Positions 52,530-61,180 of a DNA stretch of 64,000 nt are shown here, in pieces. The position numbers were made by a program, and so were the translations under genes. The DNA is taken from NCBI GenBank assembly GCA_002281855.1, contig NCHQ01000009.1, positions 1-64,000 on the forward strand. The letters run 5' to 3'. The stretch is from Rhodospirillales bacterium 24-66-33. GTDB lineage: Bacteria > Pseudomonadota > Alphaproteobacteria > Reyranellales > Reyranellaceae. The stretch's first letter is position 1. Every line of letters begins with the position of its first letter. The notes beneath the pieces are model-generated. The model worked only from the letters and a program-made list of their open reading frames with translations. It searched no databases and had not been told where the DNA came from.

Positions 52530-52674
52530 GGCTTCCGTTTCAAGTCGACCCGCTAGGTGTTGGTGATTCGATCGTACTCGGAAAGACTCGAGTACTCCCG
52601 CTTCCACGGGCGGTTACCCCTGGGGGCCACGGAGATGCGACCGCCCGGTAGCGAGGGGTAGCAGGCTCGAGAAA

Positions 52675-53128
52675 GAGCCCAAGCTGCTCATCTGCGACGA
52701 GCCGGTCTCGGCGCTCGACGTGTCGATCCAGGCACAGGTCATCAACCTGCTGGAGGGCCTGCAGGAACAGTTCGGTCTCACCTACCTGTTCATCGCCCAC
52801 GATCTCAGCGTGGTGGAGCACATCTCGACCCGCATCGCGGTGATGTATCTCGGCCGCGTCGTCGAGATCGCGCCGGCGGCGGAACTCTACGACACGCCGC
52901 TGCATCCTTGTTCGGAGGCGCTGCTGTCGGCCGTGCCAATTCCCGGCCCGACGGTGAAGCGCAAGCGCAACATGCTGCAGGGCGACGTCCCCAGCCCGAT
53001 CCGCCCGTCCTCGGGCTGCCATTTCCACACCCGCTGCCCGATCGCCCGGCCGGACTGCAGCCAGCGTGCACCCGTTCGCGAGCAGAAGCGCCCGGGGCCA
53101 ATGGGCGGCGTGCCATTACAGCGGGTAG
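52675..53128 (+). pseudogene. Partial, frameshifted copy of the DppF-like ATPase gene
   Basis: The sequence repeats the second half of the gene at 51149-52168 (from about 51716), with about 93 percent identity by eye. It starts at the Walker B region ([15 protein letters not shown]) and lacks Walker A and the signature, so it cannot work as an ATPase. Near the end (about 53095) an extra G shifts the frame: the intact gene reads [11 protein letters not shown], and this copy would read [11 protein letters not shown] after correcting one base, with a stop at 53126-53128. It may be a decayed tandem duplication or a relic of a second transporter operon. Confidence 0.85.
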
Positions 53129-53235
53129 CGAGGGCCGGCGCGCGGATGCAGGCGGAGCTTCGCGCGGACTCATGAGAGTTGCGGCTTTCTCGTCAGTGTG
53201 AGAATTTCGCCCAGAATACTAGTACTGGCTAAATC

Positions 53236-53256
53236 ATAGAATGGCTTCCATTCTAT
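53236..53256. other. Perfect short hairpin next to the truncated rhamnosidase gene
   Basis: ATAGAATGG (53236-53244) and CCATTCTAT (53248-53256) pair perfectly around CTT. It sits just after the stop of the minus-strand GH78 fragment (53260) in an A/T-rich patch and could be a terminator stem (no clear T-run) or a relic of an insertion end. Nothing else is recognised between 53129 and 53260. Confidence 0.45.
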
Positions 53257-53259
53257 AGC

Positions 53260-54228
53260 CTAGGGTTCTGCTCCGGTACTGTCAGTTGGCCCCACAGACG
53301 AGCGGCTACGGAGTTCCATGAGCGCCTCGATATAGAAGGCGTTGACCACGGTATTCGCGTCGGTGAACACGTAGCCGTCGCGCTCGGACTTGGGCCAGTC
53401 GACGATGTCTCGCCGCCGCAGTTCAGGAGGTGTCCCCAGGAGCCCGTCCGCGCGCAGCCGCTCGGGCAGCAGCTTCGGAAGCAAGGCGTCGTAGCGTGCC
53501 GCCAGCCAGGACCGGTCCTTGGTATACATCCAGTCCGCGTGCGCCATGAACGGCATGTGGAGCGCCCATTCGGTCGGCCAGGTCGGATGGTCGAGGAGAT
53601 GATCGAACGTGGCGCGTGCGATCGCGGGATCTGGGTCGCAGGCCTGATGGCCGATCTGATTGAGATAGGCATCCGCCTCGTAGGCGATGCGTTCCCGGTC
53701 GCCATCCACATATATTCCGGCGAATGTCGTCGCCTTGATCGAATAGCGCGACAGCTCCCAGATATCGTTGAGCAGGGGATTGGAACTGGCGAAGGCGGCC
53801 GCGTCGTCCCTCCAGCCACGAGCGAAGGCAGCCTGTCGCTGGGCGCTCGCAAGATAAGCCAGGGCCGTCTCGGGCCAGCCTTCGACTTCGACCCACCGGA
53901 AGGGCATGACGGTCCCCCATTCCGCCGGCGTGGCGACGGCGGCTGGGAGCGTGTTCTTTGCATTCGGCGGGGGCGCTACGACGTTGCCACGCTCGGCTGT
54001 CGCCACGACCCGCGCATAGCGCACCGCTCCCGGGGGCGAGGTGTCGACCAGGCCGTTTGCCGTTGCCTCGCCGAAATGGAAGACAGCCTCGCCCGCAAAG
54101 CCGGGAGGCCAGTGAACCCGCAGATTGCCGAACGCCACCTTCCCGAAATCGAGTTGAAGTCGACCACCGGCAGTACGCCGAAGGCTCGCCGGCGGCTGCA
54201 GGATCAGATCTACGGGACCGCGCTTCAT
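53260..54228 (-). pseudogene. Alpha-L-rhamnosidase (GH78-like), truncated
   Basis: A 322-residue reading that contains the start of a GH78 (alpha/alpha)6 catalytic domain. NPLLNDIWELSRYSIKATTF and YVDGDRERIAYEADAYLNQ hold the acidic region expected of the active site. The family continues for 200 or more residues after the TDANTVVNAFYIEALMEL region; here the frame runs into unrelated codons (about GPTDSTGAEP) and stops. The N-terminal part is also shorter than usual. The gene is probably inactive. Between 54229 and 54454 I see no further gene. Confidence 0.65.
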
Positions 54229-54454
54229 GCGCGGGTCGGTTCGTCGAAGGTGGTTGGCATCATGGCTGGGCATTGCATTTGGGACGGGACTTGAAAATTA
54301 GGGGCAGATGGTTGCAGTTGATAGCTCTTTGGATGCAGGGTGGTCGGGTATTCGACGCCCGCTCCGGGCAGCCCCTGCGAACGACCGCTGGAATTCACCT
54401 CGGCACCCGTCTCGGCTTGGCCTGAATCGCTCCAATCGCTATACATCCTCCCGT

Positions 54455-54762
54455 GCGGACGTGGCGGAACTGGTAGACGCACCGGACTTAGACGCGACGT
54501 TTGAGTGCTCGCCGGGAAACCGGCGATGCAGAACTGCTCAAATTCGGGGAAACCTTTACTGGCAATCCCGAGCCAAGCCCGGTGACGGGAAGGTGTAGAG
54601 ACTAGACGGGCAGCACCTAAAGCAGGCGCCAAGGTGAAGGGATAGTCCAGACCACGAACGACCCTTCGGCCGCAGCCGGATGGATCGGCGGCAAAAGCCG
54701 AAGTGGTACGAAAATCCGTTGAGGGCAACCTCGTGAGGGTTCGATTCCCTCCGTCCGCACCA
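54455..54762 (+). tRNA. trnL: tRNA-Leu(UAA) interrupted by a group I intron
   Basis: Exon 1 (54455-54489) holds acceptor strand GCGGACG, a D arm and the anticodon stem CCGGA with loop C-U-U. Exon 2 (54711-54762) continues with AAAA, TCCGT, a long variable arm (GAGG-GCAA-CCTC), the T arm GAGGG-TTCGATT-CCCTC, CGTCCGC pairing with the acceptor start, and CCA encoded at 54760-54762. Joined, the loop is CUUAAAA with anticodon UAA, class II Leu. The anticodon stem has one C-T mismatch at its base (27-43). The tRNA would work only after removal of the 221-base intron. Confidence 0.92.
54490..54710 (+). ncRNA. Group I self-splicing intron in tRNA-Leu(UAA)
   Basis: The insertion splits the anticodon between U34 and A35. 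The exon end ACUU plus AGACG pairs with CGUUUGAGU through a CGA loop, giving a nine-pair P1 with the required U-G at the splice site. P2 is CGCCGG/CCGGCG with a GAAA loop. Core elements follow in order: P (ATTCGGGGAAACC), Q (AATCCCGAGCCAAGC), R (GTAGAGACTAGACGG) and S (AAGGGATAGTCC). The last base is G, as required. The size (221) and tRNA location fit subgroup IC3-like introns; there is no open reading frame inside, so no homing endonuclease. Confidence 0.92.
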
Positions 54763-54777
54763 TCTCTTCAGAACATC

Positions 54778-55914
54778 TCAGCCGGCCGCAAATCGCGCCG
54801 GCGACAATCCCTCTTCCGTGACCCCGAGATCGGCGACCTCGGCGGGCAAGGCCTTGCCCAGCGCCAGCGCGGCGGCGAGCTGGCCGGCGGCGTAGCCGGT
54901 CTGGATGCCATAGCCGCCCTGGCCGGCCAGCCAGAAGAAGCCCTCGACCTTGGGGTCGTAGCCCGCGACCAGGTTCTTGTCGTGCACGAAGGAGCGCAGG
55001 CCGGCCCACTTGTTCTTGATGCGGCGGATCTGCAGCGTGCTCGCGGTCTCGATGCGCTCGACGGCGGTGGCGACGTCGATTTCCTCGGGTTGGGCGTCGC
55101 AGGGCTGCGAGGGCGTCTCGTCGGCGAGCGAGCCCAGGAACTGACCGACCTCGGGTTTGAAATAGAAGCTCTCGTCGAAGTCGATCAGCATCGGCAATGG
55201 TCCGAGATCGAGCCCCTGGGGCGCGTCGAAGGTGAAGGCGGTGCGCCGCTTCGGCACCAGCCCGATCGGCACGCAGCCGGCGAGGCCGCCCAGCACGTCG
55301 GCCCAGGCGCCCGCCGCGTCGATGATGTTGGTCGCCCGCACGAGGTCGCCATCGCGCAAGGTCACATTCCACAGCCCGTCGAGGCGGACGAGGCCGAGGA
55401 CCTCGGCATCGAGGCGAAGCACCGCGCCGGCGGCGCGCGCACCCTTCAGGAAGCCGCCGTGGATCGCGGCCACATCCATGTCGTCGGCTTCGGGTTCGAA
55501 CACGGCGCCGCCGCCCGCCATCTCGGGCTTGAGGATGGGGAGGCGGCGCAGCACTTCGGCGGGCTCCAGCCAGCGGACCGAGGGCACGAGGCGTGCATAA
55601 TCCGCCGCGGCCGCCTTCACGGCCGCTTCCTGTCCGGCATGGCCGGCGACCAGCGCGCCGCGCGGCGTCAGCAGGGGATGGTCGGCAAAACCCGGCGGGG
55701 GATTGCGGTAGAAGCGGCCCGAGGCGACCGTGATGGCGCGGATCTGGGCGCTGCCGTAGGTCTCGGAGTGCAGCGCTGCCGAGCGTCCCGTCGTGTGATA
55801 GGCGGGCACGTTCTCGCGCTCGAGGATGATCACTTTCGCATGGGGCGCGAGGTGATAGGCGACGGAGACGCCGGCGATGCCGGCGCCGACAATGGCGAAA
55901 TCGAAATCCTGCAT
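54778..55914 (-). CDS. FAD-dependent oxidoreductase (DAO/glycine-oxidase type)
   Basis: A 378-residue flavoprotein. The FAD-binding GXGXXG lies at residues 9-14 (IVGAGIAGVSVAY), with the acidic ribose-binding ERENVPAYHTTGRSAALHSE region, and the C-terminal block FFWLAGQGGYGIQTGYAAGQ. The family oxidises amino acids or amines, often with a small secondary substrate; the present one is unknown. ATG at 55914. It faces the acyl-CoA synthetase across 63 bp. Confidence 0.9.
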   Translation of the reverse strand: MQDFDFAIVGAGIAGVSVAYHLAPHAKVIILERENVPAYHTTGRSAALHSETYGSAQIRAITVASGRFYRNPPPGFADHPLLTPRGALVAGHAGQEAAVKAAAADYARLVPSVRWLEPAEVLRRLPILKPEMAGGGAVFEPEADDMDVAAIHGGFLKGARAAGAVLRLDAEVLGLVRLDGLWNVTLRDGDLVRATNIIDAAGAWADVLGGLAGCVPIGLVPKRRTAFTFDAPQGLDLGPLPMLIDFDESFYFKPEVGQFLGSLADETPSQPCDAQPEEIDVATAVERIETASTLQIRRIKNKWAGLRSFVHDKNLVAGYDPKVEGFFWLAGQGGYGIQTGYAAGQLAAALALGKALPAEVADLGVTEEGLSPARFAAG

Positions 55915-55977
55915 GGGCGGCACATTGCAAGGTCGATGCCACGCCTGCAATAGTCGGCGCGCGAGGAAACGACGCCC

Positions 55978-57498
55978 ATGAACATCGCCCATCTGCTGCT
56001 GGGCTCCGCGCAGGAGTTCCGCGACCTGCCCGCGCTGGCCCGCGGGATGTCGACGCACCTCAACTATCGTGAGCTGTGGCGCAAGGTCTCGGTGATGAGC
56101 ACGCATCTCGTCGCCCGCTTCGGCCTCGCGCGCGGCGACCGCGTGGCCTTCGCCATGGCCAATTGCGTCGAATCGATCGAGGTCATGTACGCGATCTGGC
56201 ACGCCGGCCTGTGCGCCGTGCCGATGAACGCCAAGCTGCACGCCCGGGAATTCGCGTTCATCCTGGAGAATTCGGGTGCGAAGCTGTGTTTCGTGACACC
56301 CGACCTCGCCGGCACGATCGCCGAGGCCGCGAAGGAGGCGCCGGAGCTGAAGGAGATCGTCGACGTCACGACCCGCTCGTACAGCTTCATGGCGGTGGGC
56401 GATCCGAGCCCGATCGCCGATGCCCAACCCACCGACCTGGCTTGGCTGTTCTATACATCCGGCACCACCGGCCGGCCCAAGGGCGCCATGCTGACGCACC
56501 GTAATCTGCTGGCAATGACGCTCAACTACTATGCCGACGTCGACCGTCCGCCGCCCGGCGGCTCGATCGTGCATGCCGCCCCGATCAGCCACGGCTCGGG
56601 CCTGTGGAACTTCCCGATGCTGGCGCGCGGCTCGGTGCAGGTCTTCCCGGAGAGCGGCAAGTACGAGGTACCCGAGACGGTCGAGCTGATGAACCGCTGG
56701 CCGCAATGCTCGATCTTCCTCGCGCCCACCATGGTGAAGCGGCTGATCGAGCATGGCAGCGTGTCGGAGCTGAAGCCGGATGCGCTGCGGCTGATCACCT
56801 ATGGCGGCGCGCCGATGTACGTCTCGGACCTCAAGCGCGCGCTCGAGGTGCTGGGCAACAAGCTGGCGCAGCTCTATGGCCAGGGCGAGAGCCCGATGAC
56901 CATCACGCATCTCAGCCGCGAGTATCACGGGGACCGCACCCACCCGCGCTGGGAGCAGCGCCTGGCCTCGGCCGGCCGCGCCGACAGCTGCATGGAGGTT
57001 CGGATCGTCGACGAGGCGGGGCGTCCGCTGCCCGTGGGCGAGGTCGGCGAGATCATCTGCAAGGGCGATCCCGTGATGGCCGGCTACTGGAACAATCCCG
57101 AGGCCACGGCGCGCTCGCTGCGCGACGGCTGGCTGTGGACCGGCGATGTCGGCGCCTTCGACGAGGAGGGGCTGCTCACGCTCAAGGACCGCTCGAAGGA
57201 TATGATCATCTCGGGCGGGTCCAACATCTATCCGCGCGAGATCGAGGACGTGCTGAACCTCCATGCCGGCGTCGCCGAATGTTCGGTGGTCGGCCGCCCG
57301 CATCCGGAATGGGGCGAGGAGGTGGTGGCGTTCATCGTCGCCCGCGCTGGGCGAACCCTCTCGCCCGCCGAGCTCGACCAGCTCTGCCTCGACAACATCG
57401 CCCGCTTCAAGCGCCCCAAGGACTACCGGTTCATCGAGGCGCTGCCGAAGAACAACTACGGCAAGATCCTGAAGACGGAGCTCAGAAAACTCCTCTAG
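55978..57498 (+). CDS. AMP-forming acyl-CoA synthetase
   Basis: A 506-residue ANL-superfamily ligase. The P-loop-like motif is YTSGTTGRPKGAMLTHRNLL (about 159-178), the adenylation motif is YGQGESPMT, and the hinge and C-terminal Lys are in GDVGAFDEEGLLTLKDRSKDMIISGGSNIYPREIE and NNYGKILKTELR. It activates a carboxylic acid with ATP and CoA. The acid is unknown. The stop is followed by a palindromic repeat, then the dienelactone hydrolase gene, so a common transcript is uncertain. Confidence 0.92.
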   Translation: MNIAHLLLGSAQEFRDLPALARGMSTHLNYRELWRKVSVMSTHLVARFGLARGDRVAFAMANCVESIEVMYAIWHAGLCAVPMNAKLHAREFAFILENSGAKLCFVTPDLAGTIAEAAKEAPELKEIVDVTTRSYSFMAVGDPSPIADAQPTDLAWLFYTSGTTGRPKGAMLTHRNLLAMTLNYYADVDRPPPGGSIVHAAPISHGSGLWNFPMLARGSVQVFPESGKYEVPETVELMNRWPQCSIFLAPTMVKRLIEHGSVSELKPDALRLITYGGAPMYVSDLKRALEVLGNKLAQLYGQGESPMTITHLSREYHGDRTHPRWEQRLASAGRADSCMEVRIVDEAGRPLPVGEVGEIICKGDPVMAGYWNNPEATARSLRDGWLWTGDVGAFDEEGLLTLKDRSKDMIISGGSNIYPREIEDVLNLHAGVAECSVVGRPHPEWGEEVVAFIVARAGRTLSPAELDQLCLDNIARFKRPKDYRFIEALPKNNYGKILKTELRKLL

Positions 57499-57505
57499 CG
57501 ATTTC

Positions 57506-57552
57506 CCTCATCCTTCGAGACGCACGCCTTCGGCGTGCTCCTCAGGGTGAGG
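57506..57552. repeat. Intergenic palindrome, third copy
   Basis: CCTCATCCTTCGAGACGC (from 57506) and GTGCTCCTCAGGGTGAGG (to 57552) surround a GCACGCC-TTC-GGCGTGC hairpin. It is the same unit as copy two at 17751-17795, about 40 kb away, in the same orientation, and also sits in a short gap between co-directional genes. Confidence 0.8.
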
Positions 57553-57591
57553 TCGGTGTAGAGTTCAGGACATATTGCGGAGGACAATGAC

Positions 57592-58251
57592 ATGGGCAGT
57601 CTGATCGACTTCAAGCGTCCCGACGGATCGACCTGCAAGGGCTATCTGGCCGAAGCGGGCAAGGGCAAGCCGGGGATCGTCGTGATCCAGGAATGGTGGG
57701 GTCTCAACGACCAGATCTGCGGCGTCGCCGACCGTTTCGCGCGGCAGGGCTACAACGCGCTGGCGCCCGACCTCTACAAGGGCCGCGTGACCCAGAAGCC
57801 GGACGAGGCCAATCACATGATGAGCGGCCTCGACTTCGTCGGCGCCGCCGACCAGGACATCGCCGGGGCGGTGAAGCACCTCGCTGGAATGGGTGGGAAG
57901 GTCGGCGTGATGGGCTTCTGCATGGGCGGCGCGCTCACCATCGCAGCCTGCGCCCGCGTGGGCGGCATTTCCTGCGGCGTGCCCTTCTACGGCATCCCGC
58001 CGGGCCAGCTTGCCGACCCGGCCAAGATCACCGTGCCGCTGCAGGGCCACTTCGCGAACAAGGACGACTGGTGCACGCCGGCCGCCGTCGATGCGCTCGA
58101 GAAGACGATGAAGGGCGCCGGCCACAGCCCCGAGATCTTCCGCTACGACGCCGCGCATGCCTTCTCCAATGAGCGCAGCGAGGCCTACGATGTGAAGTCG
58201 GCCAACGCGGCGTGGGAGAGGATGCTCGAATTCCTGAAGAAGCACCTCTGA
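57592..58251 (+). CDS. Dienelactone hydrolase-family protein
   Basis: A 219-residue alpha/beta hydrolase. The nucleophile Cys110 is in GVMGFCMGGALT, the conserved Glu in IQEWWGLNDQ (about 34) and the His near the C-terminus in DAAHAFSNERSEAYD. The family hydrolyses dienelactone in chloroaromatic catabolism and related lactones or esters. No other aromatic-ring genes are seen nearby, so substrate is open. The ATG at 57592 is supported by the GGAGG at 57579. Confidence 0.92.
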   Translation: MGSLIDFKRPDGSTCKGYLAEAGKGKPGIVVIQEWWGLNDQICGVADRFARQGYNALAPDLYKGRVTQKPDEANHMMSGLDFVGAADQDIAGAVKHLAGMGGKVGVMGFCMGGALTIAACARVGGISCGVPFYGIPPGQLADPAKITVPLQGHFANKDDWCTPAAVDALEKTMKGAGHSPEIFRYDAAHAFSNERSEAYDVKSANAAWERMLEFLKKHL

Positions 58252-58264
58252 GCCGGCTGCGGGC

Positions 58265-59641
58265 ATGAAGCCCGCCTTCGGCCTTGCGATCGTCGGGCTG
58301 GGCGCGTCGCTCGCCCCGCTCGACATCGCCGTCAACGTGGCGCTGCCGGCGATCACGGCGCACTTCAAGGTGCCGCTGGGCGACGTTCAGTGGCTCGTGA
58401 TCTGCTACGTGCTGGTCTACGGCTCGCTGATGCTGGTCTGCGGCAAGCTGGGCGACCTGTTCGGGCACCGGCTGATCTTCCGCATCGGCCTCGCGATCTC
58501 CGCCGTCGGATGCGCTGCCTGCGCGGCGGCGCCGGACTGGCCGCTGTTCCTGTGGGCGCGCGGCGCACAGGGGATCGGCACGGCGCTGGCGCTGTCCTGC
58601 ACGCCCGCACTCGCCACCTCGCTGTTTCCCGAGAGCGACCGCACCAAGGCGCTGGCGGGGTTCGCGAGTACCATGGCGATTGCGGCCGCCATCGGCCCGT
58701 TCCTGGGCGGCGCACTGGTCGAACTCTGGGGCTGGCCCGCCGTCTACTGGGTGCGCGTGCCGCTTGCGCTCGCCACGCTCGCTCTGTCAGGCCTGCTGCC
58801 CTCGCCCAAGCCCGATTCGCGGCCGTTCGATGCCGTTGGGGCGGTGCTGCTGGCGGCCTGCATGAGCACGCTGCTCCTGTCGCTCACCTTCTCGCAGCGC
58901 AGGGAGATTCCGGGCCCGTGGGCGCTGGCGATGGCCCTCGTCGCGCTGGGCCTGATCGTGGCCTATGTCCGCCGCGCCAACCGGGTGCCGGAGCCGATCA
59001 TCCGGCCGTCGCTGTTCGCCGATCCGCGCTTCACGATCCCCAACGTGCTCAATGCGCTCGCCAACCTCGCGGGCTTCGCGATCCTGCTGCTGACGCCCTA
59101 TTACCTCGTGAACGTGCTGAAGCTGACGCCGCTGGGCGTCGGCATCGTGCTGGCGATGGCCTATGGCGGCAGCCTGACCGGAGCGCCGCTCTCGGCCTTC
59201 CTGGTGCGCCGCATCGGCCAGCGGCCGACCGTCTTTGCGGGCGTCGCCTGCGTCGGCCTCGGTCTGCTGCCGCTGGGCTTCACCGGGATCGACACGCCGG
59301 TGCTCGTCGTGGCGGCGTTGCTGGTCCTCGAAGGCATGGGGCAGGGCCTGCTGACGGTCGCCTATACCGACATCGTCACGGCCACCTTGCCGGCGCGCGA
59401 CCGCGGCGTCGCCGGAAGCCTGTCGCTCCTGACCCGCACGATCGGCATCGTGGCCGGCGCCTCGGTGCTGACGGCGCTGCAGGCCCACGGCGCGCAGGGT
59501 TTCATGAACATGGCCGGGTTCCTCGCCGGCTACCGCTTCGCCTTCATGGCGGCAGGCGGCGGCCTCCTGGTCGTGCTGCTGCTGTCGCTCCTCTGGCCGG
59601 GTGTCTGGTCCGCTAAGCCTCGCTCCGGTCGCAAATCGTGA
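58265..59641 (+). CDS. MFS transporter, DHA2/EmrB-like
   Basis: A 458-residue membrane protein with fourteen predicted spans. The DHA2-type motifs LDIAVNVALPAITAHF (span 1), GKLGDLFGHRLIFRIG (loop 2-3), and the alternate PFLGGALVE (motif C) are visible. It is probably a proton-driven exporter. The 13 bp gap to the preceding stop suggests co-transcription with the dienelactone hydrolase gene. Confidence 0.9.
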   Translation: MKPAFGLAIVGLGASLAPLDIAVNVALPAITAHFKVPLGDVQWLVICYVLVYGSLMLVCGKLGDLFGHRLIFRIGLAISAVGCAACAAAPDWPLFLWARGAQGIGTALALSCTPALATSLFPESDRTKALAGFASTMAIAAAIGPFLGGALVELWGWPAVYWVRVPLALATLALSGLLPSPKPDSRPFDAVGAVLLAACMSTLLLSLTFSQRREIPGPWALAMALVALGLIVAYVRRANRVPEPIIRPSLFADPRFTIPNVLNALANLAGFAILLLTPYYLVNVLKLTPLGVGIVLAMAYGGSLTGAPLSAFLVRRIGQRPTVFAGVACVGLGLLPLGFTGIDTPVLVVAALLVLEGMGQGLLTVAYTDIVTATLPARDRGVAGSLSLLTRTIGIVAGASVLTALQAHGAQGFMNMAGFLAGYRFAFMAAGGGLLVVLLLSLLWPGVWSAKPRSGRKS

Positions 59642-59661
59642 CGGGGTGAAGTCTCCCGTCC

Positions 59662-60621
59662 TCATGGCAGCTTGATGTCGCCCTTCTTGATGATCGCACC
59701 GAACATGGCGCTCTCGGCGCCGATCTGTGTCCTGAAATCCGCGGGGTTGAGATAGGTCACGCGCATGCCGCCATTGTGGACCTTGGTCATGATGTCGGGT
59801 GCGCGCAGGGCGTCAGCAATCGCCTGGTCGAGGCGCGCGACCGCCTCGGACGAGGTGCCGGCAGGGGCCAGGATACCGAACCAGGAATCGCCGCCTTCCT
59901 TGCCGTAGCCGGTCTCCTGCAGGGTGGGAACATCGGGGAAATCCGGATGCCGCACCTCGGCGAGCATCGCGAGGGCCCGCAGCTTGCCCGCCTTGATGTG
60001 CGGCAGGGTCGTCTGGTCGAACTGCGCCTGGATCTCGCCGGCCAGCAGCGCGTTGGTGGCGGGTGCGCTGCCGCGATAGGGCACATGGGTCATCCGGATG
60101 CCGGCTTCGAGGCACAGCATCTCGCCGAACAGGTGGGTGATGGTGGCCAAGCCGGCCGAGCCGTAGTTCAGTTTGCCCGGATTGGCCTTCGCATAGGCCA
60201 CGAACTCCGCGACCGTGTTGGCCGGTACCGACGGATGGACGGCGAAGGCGCCCCACGAGGTCGACATGCGCGATACCGGGACGATGTCGCGATCGGGGTC
60301 GAAGGGGATCGCCTGCAGGTGCCGCGTGATGCAGACCATGGCCGTCGTCGTCGTGAGGAACGTGTGGTGGTCGACCGGCTGGTTCTTCACGAACTCCGCC
60401 CCGATCATGCCCGAGGCGCCGGCCTTGTTGTCGAACAGCACGCCCTGGCCCAGCAGCTGGGCGGCACGCTCCATGACGATGCGGCTCGAGACGTCCGACG
60501 GTCCGCCGGGCGGATAGGGGATGACGAGGCGAAGCGGCTTGGCGGGCCAGGGCGCCTGTGCGATCGCGGGCGATGCGAGCGCGGTTGCAAAAGCCGAGGC
60601 GGTGAACGCACGACGACGCAT
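59662..60621 (-). CDS. Bug/TctC-family periplasmic solute-binding protein
   Basis: A 319-residue tripartite-tricarboxylate-transporter-type binding protein with a signal peptide (MRRRAFTASAFATALASPAIAQ, about 1-22), LRLVIPYPPGGPSDVSSRI and a C-terminal region typical of the family (FGILAPAGTSSEAVARLDQAI). No TctA or TctB gene is next to it, as is common for Bug proteins, which often lack their own membrane parts. Ligand unknown. Confidence 0.9.
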   Translation of the reverse strand: MRRRAFTASAFATALASPAIAQAPWPAKPLRLVIPYPPGGPSDVSSRIVMERAAQLLGQGVLFDNKAGASGMIGAEFVKNQPVDHHTFLTTTTAMVCITRHLQAIPFDPDRDIVPVSRMSTSWGAFAVHPSVPANTVAEFVAYAKANPGKLNYGSAGLATITHLFGEMLCLEAGIRMTHVPYRGSAPATNALLAGEIQAQFDQTTLPHIKAGKLRALAMLAEVRHPDFPDVPTLQETGYGKEGGDSWFGILAPAGTSSEAVARLDQAIADALRAPDIMTKVHNGGMRVTYLNPADFRTQIGAESAMFGAIIKKGDIKLP

Positions 60622-60717
60622 GGACGCTCCTCCGATTCATTCTTGCTTGGAGAGAGCCTCCCACACGAGCGCCCGGCTCGCCAGCCCGGCCCAGCAGCTT
60701 CGTGCTAGGCTCCTCCC

Positions 60718-61164
60718 ATGAAACGGTTTGACGATCCCAGGGTGGCCGCGACGTTCAAGGCCTATCCGCCGGAGGTGCGCGCCCGGCTGATGGCGCTGCG
60801 CGAGACCATCGTCGATGTGGCGGCCACGACCGACGGCGTCGGCGTGCTGACAGAGACACTGAAATGGGGCCAGCCAAGCTATCTCACCGAGGAGACGGGC
60901 AGCGGCACCACCGTGCGTATCGACCGGTTGAAGGGCGACAGCGGCGGCTACGCCGTCTACTTCCACTGCCAGAGCGGCTTGATCGGCCAGTTCCGCGAAC
61001 TCTATCCCGAGACTTTCGCCTACGAGGGCGAGCGCGCCATCCTGTTCGATCTCGGGACGCAGGCTCCGGCCAGAGAACTACGCCATTGCATTGCGCTGGC
61101 CTTGACCCATCATCTGCGAAAGAAGCGGAAGCGTGAGGGAGTGATCGTCTCCCCGGCGAGTTGA
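60718..61164 (+). CDS. DUF1801-family protein
   Basis: A 148-residue protein of the YdhG/DUF1801 type. The ALRETIVDVAATTDGVGVLTETLKWGQPSYLTE segment and the basic C-terminal part (ALALTHHLRKKRKREG) fit the family. Function unknown. ATG at 60718. A partial copy of the C-terminal half occurs in the chimeric remnant at 61776-61985. Confidence 0.85.
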   Translation: MKRFDDPRVAATFKAYPPEVRARLMALRETIVDVAATTDGVGVLTETLKWGQPSYLTEETGSGTTVRIDRLKGDSGGYAVYFHCQSGLIGQFRELYPETFAYEGERAILFDLGTQAPARELRHCIALALTHHLRKKRKREGVIVSPAS

Positions 61165-61180
61165 TGAGGAGCGATCGACC

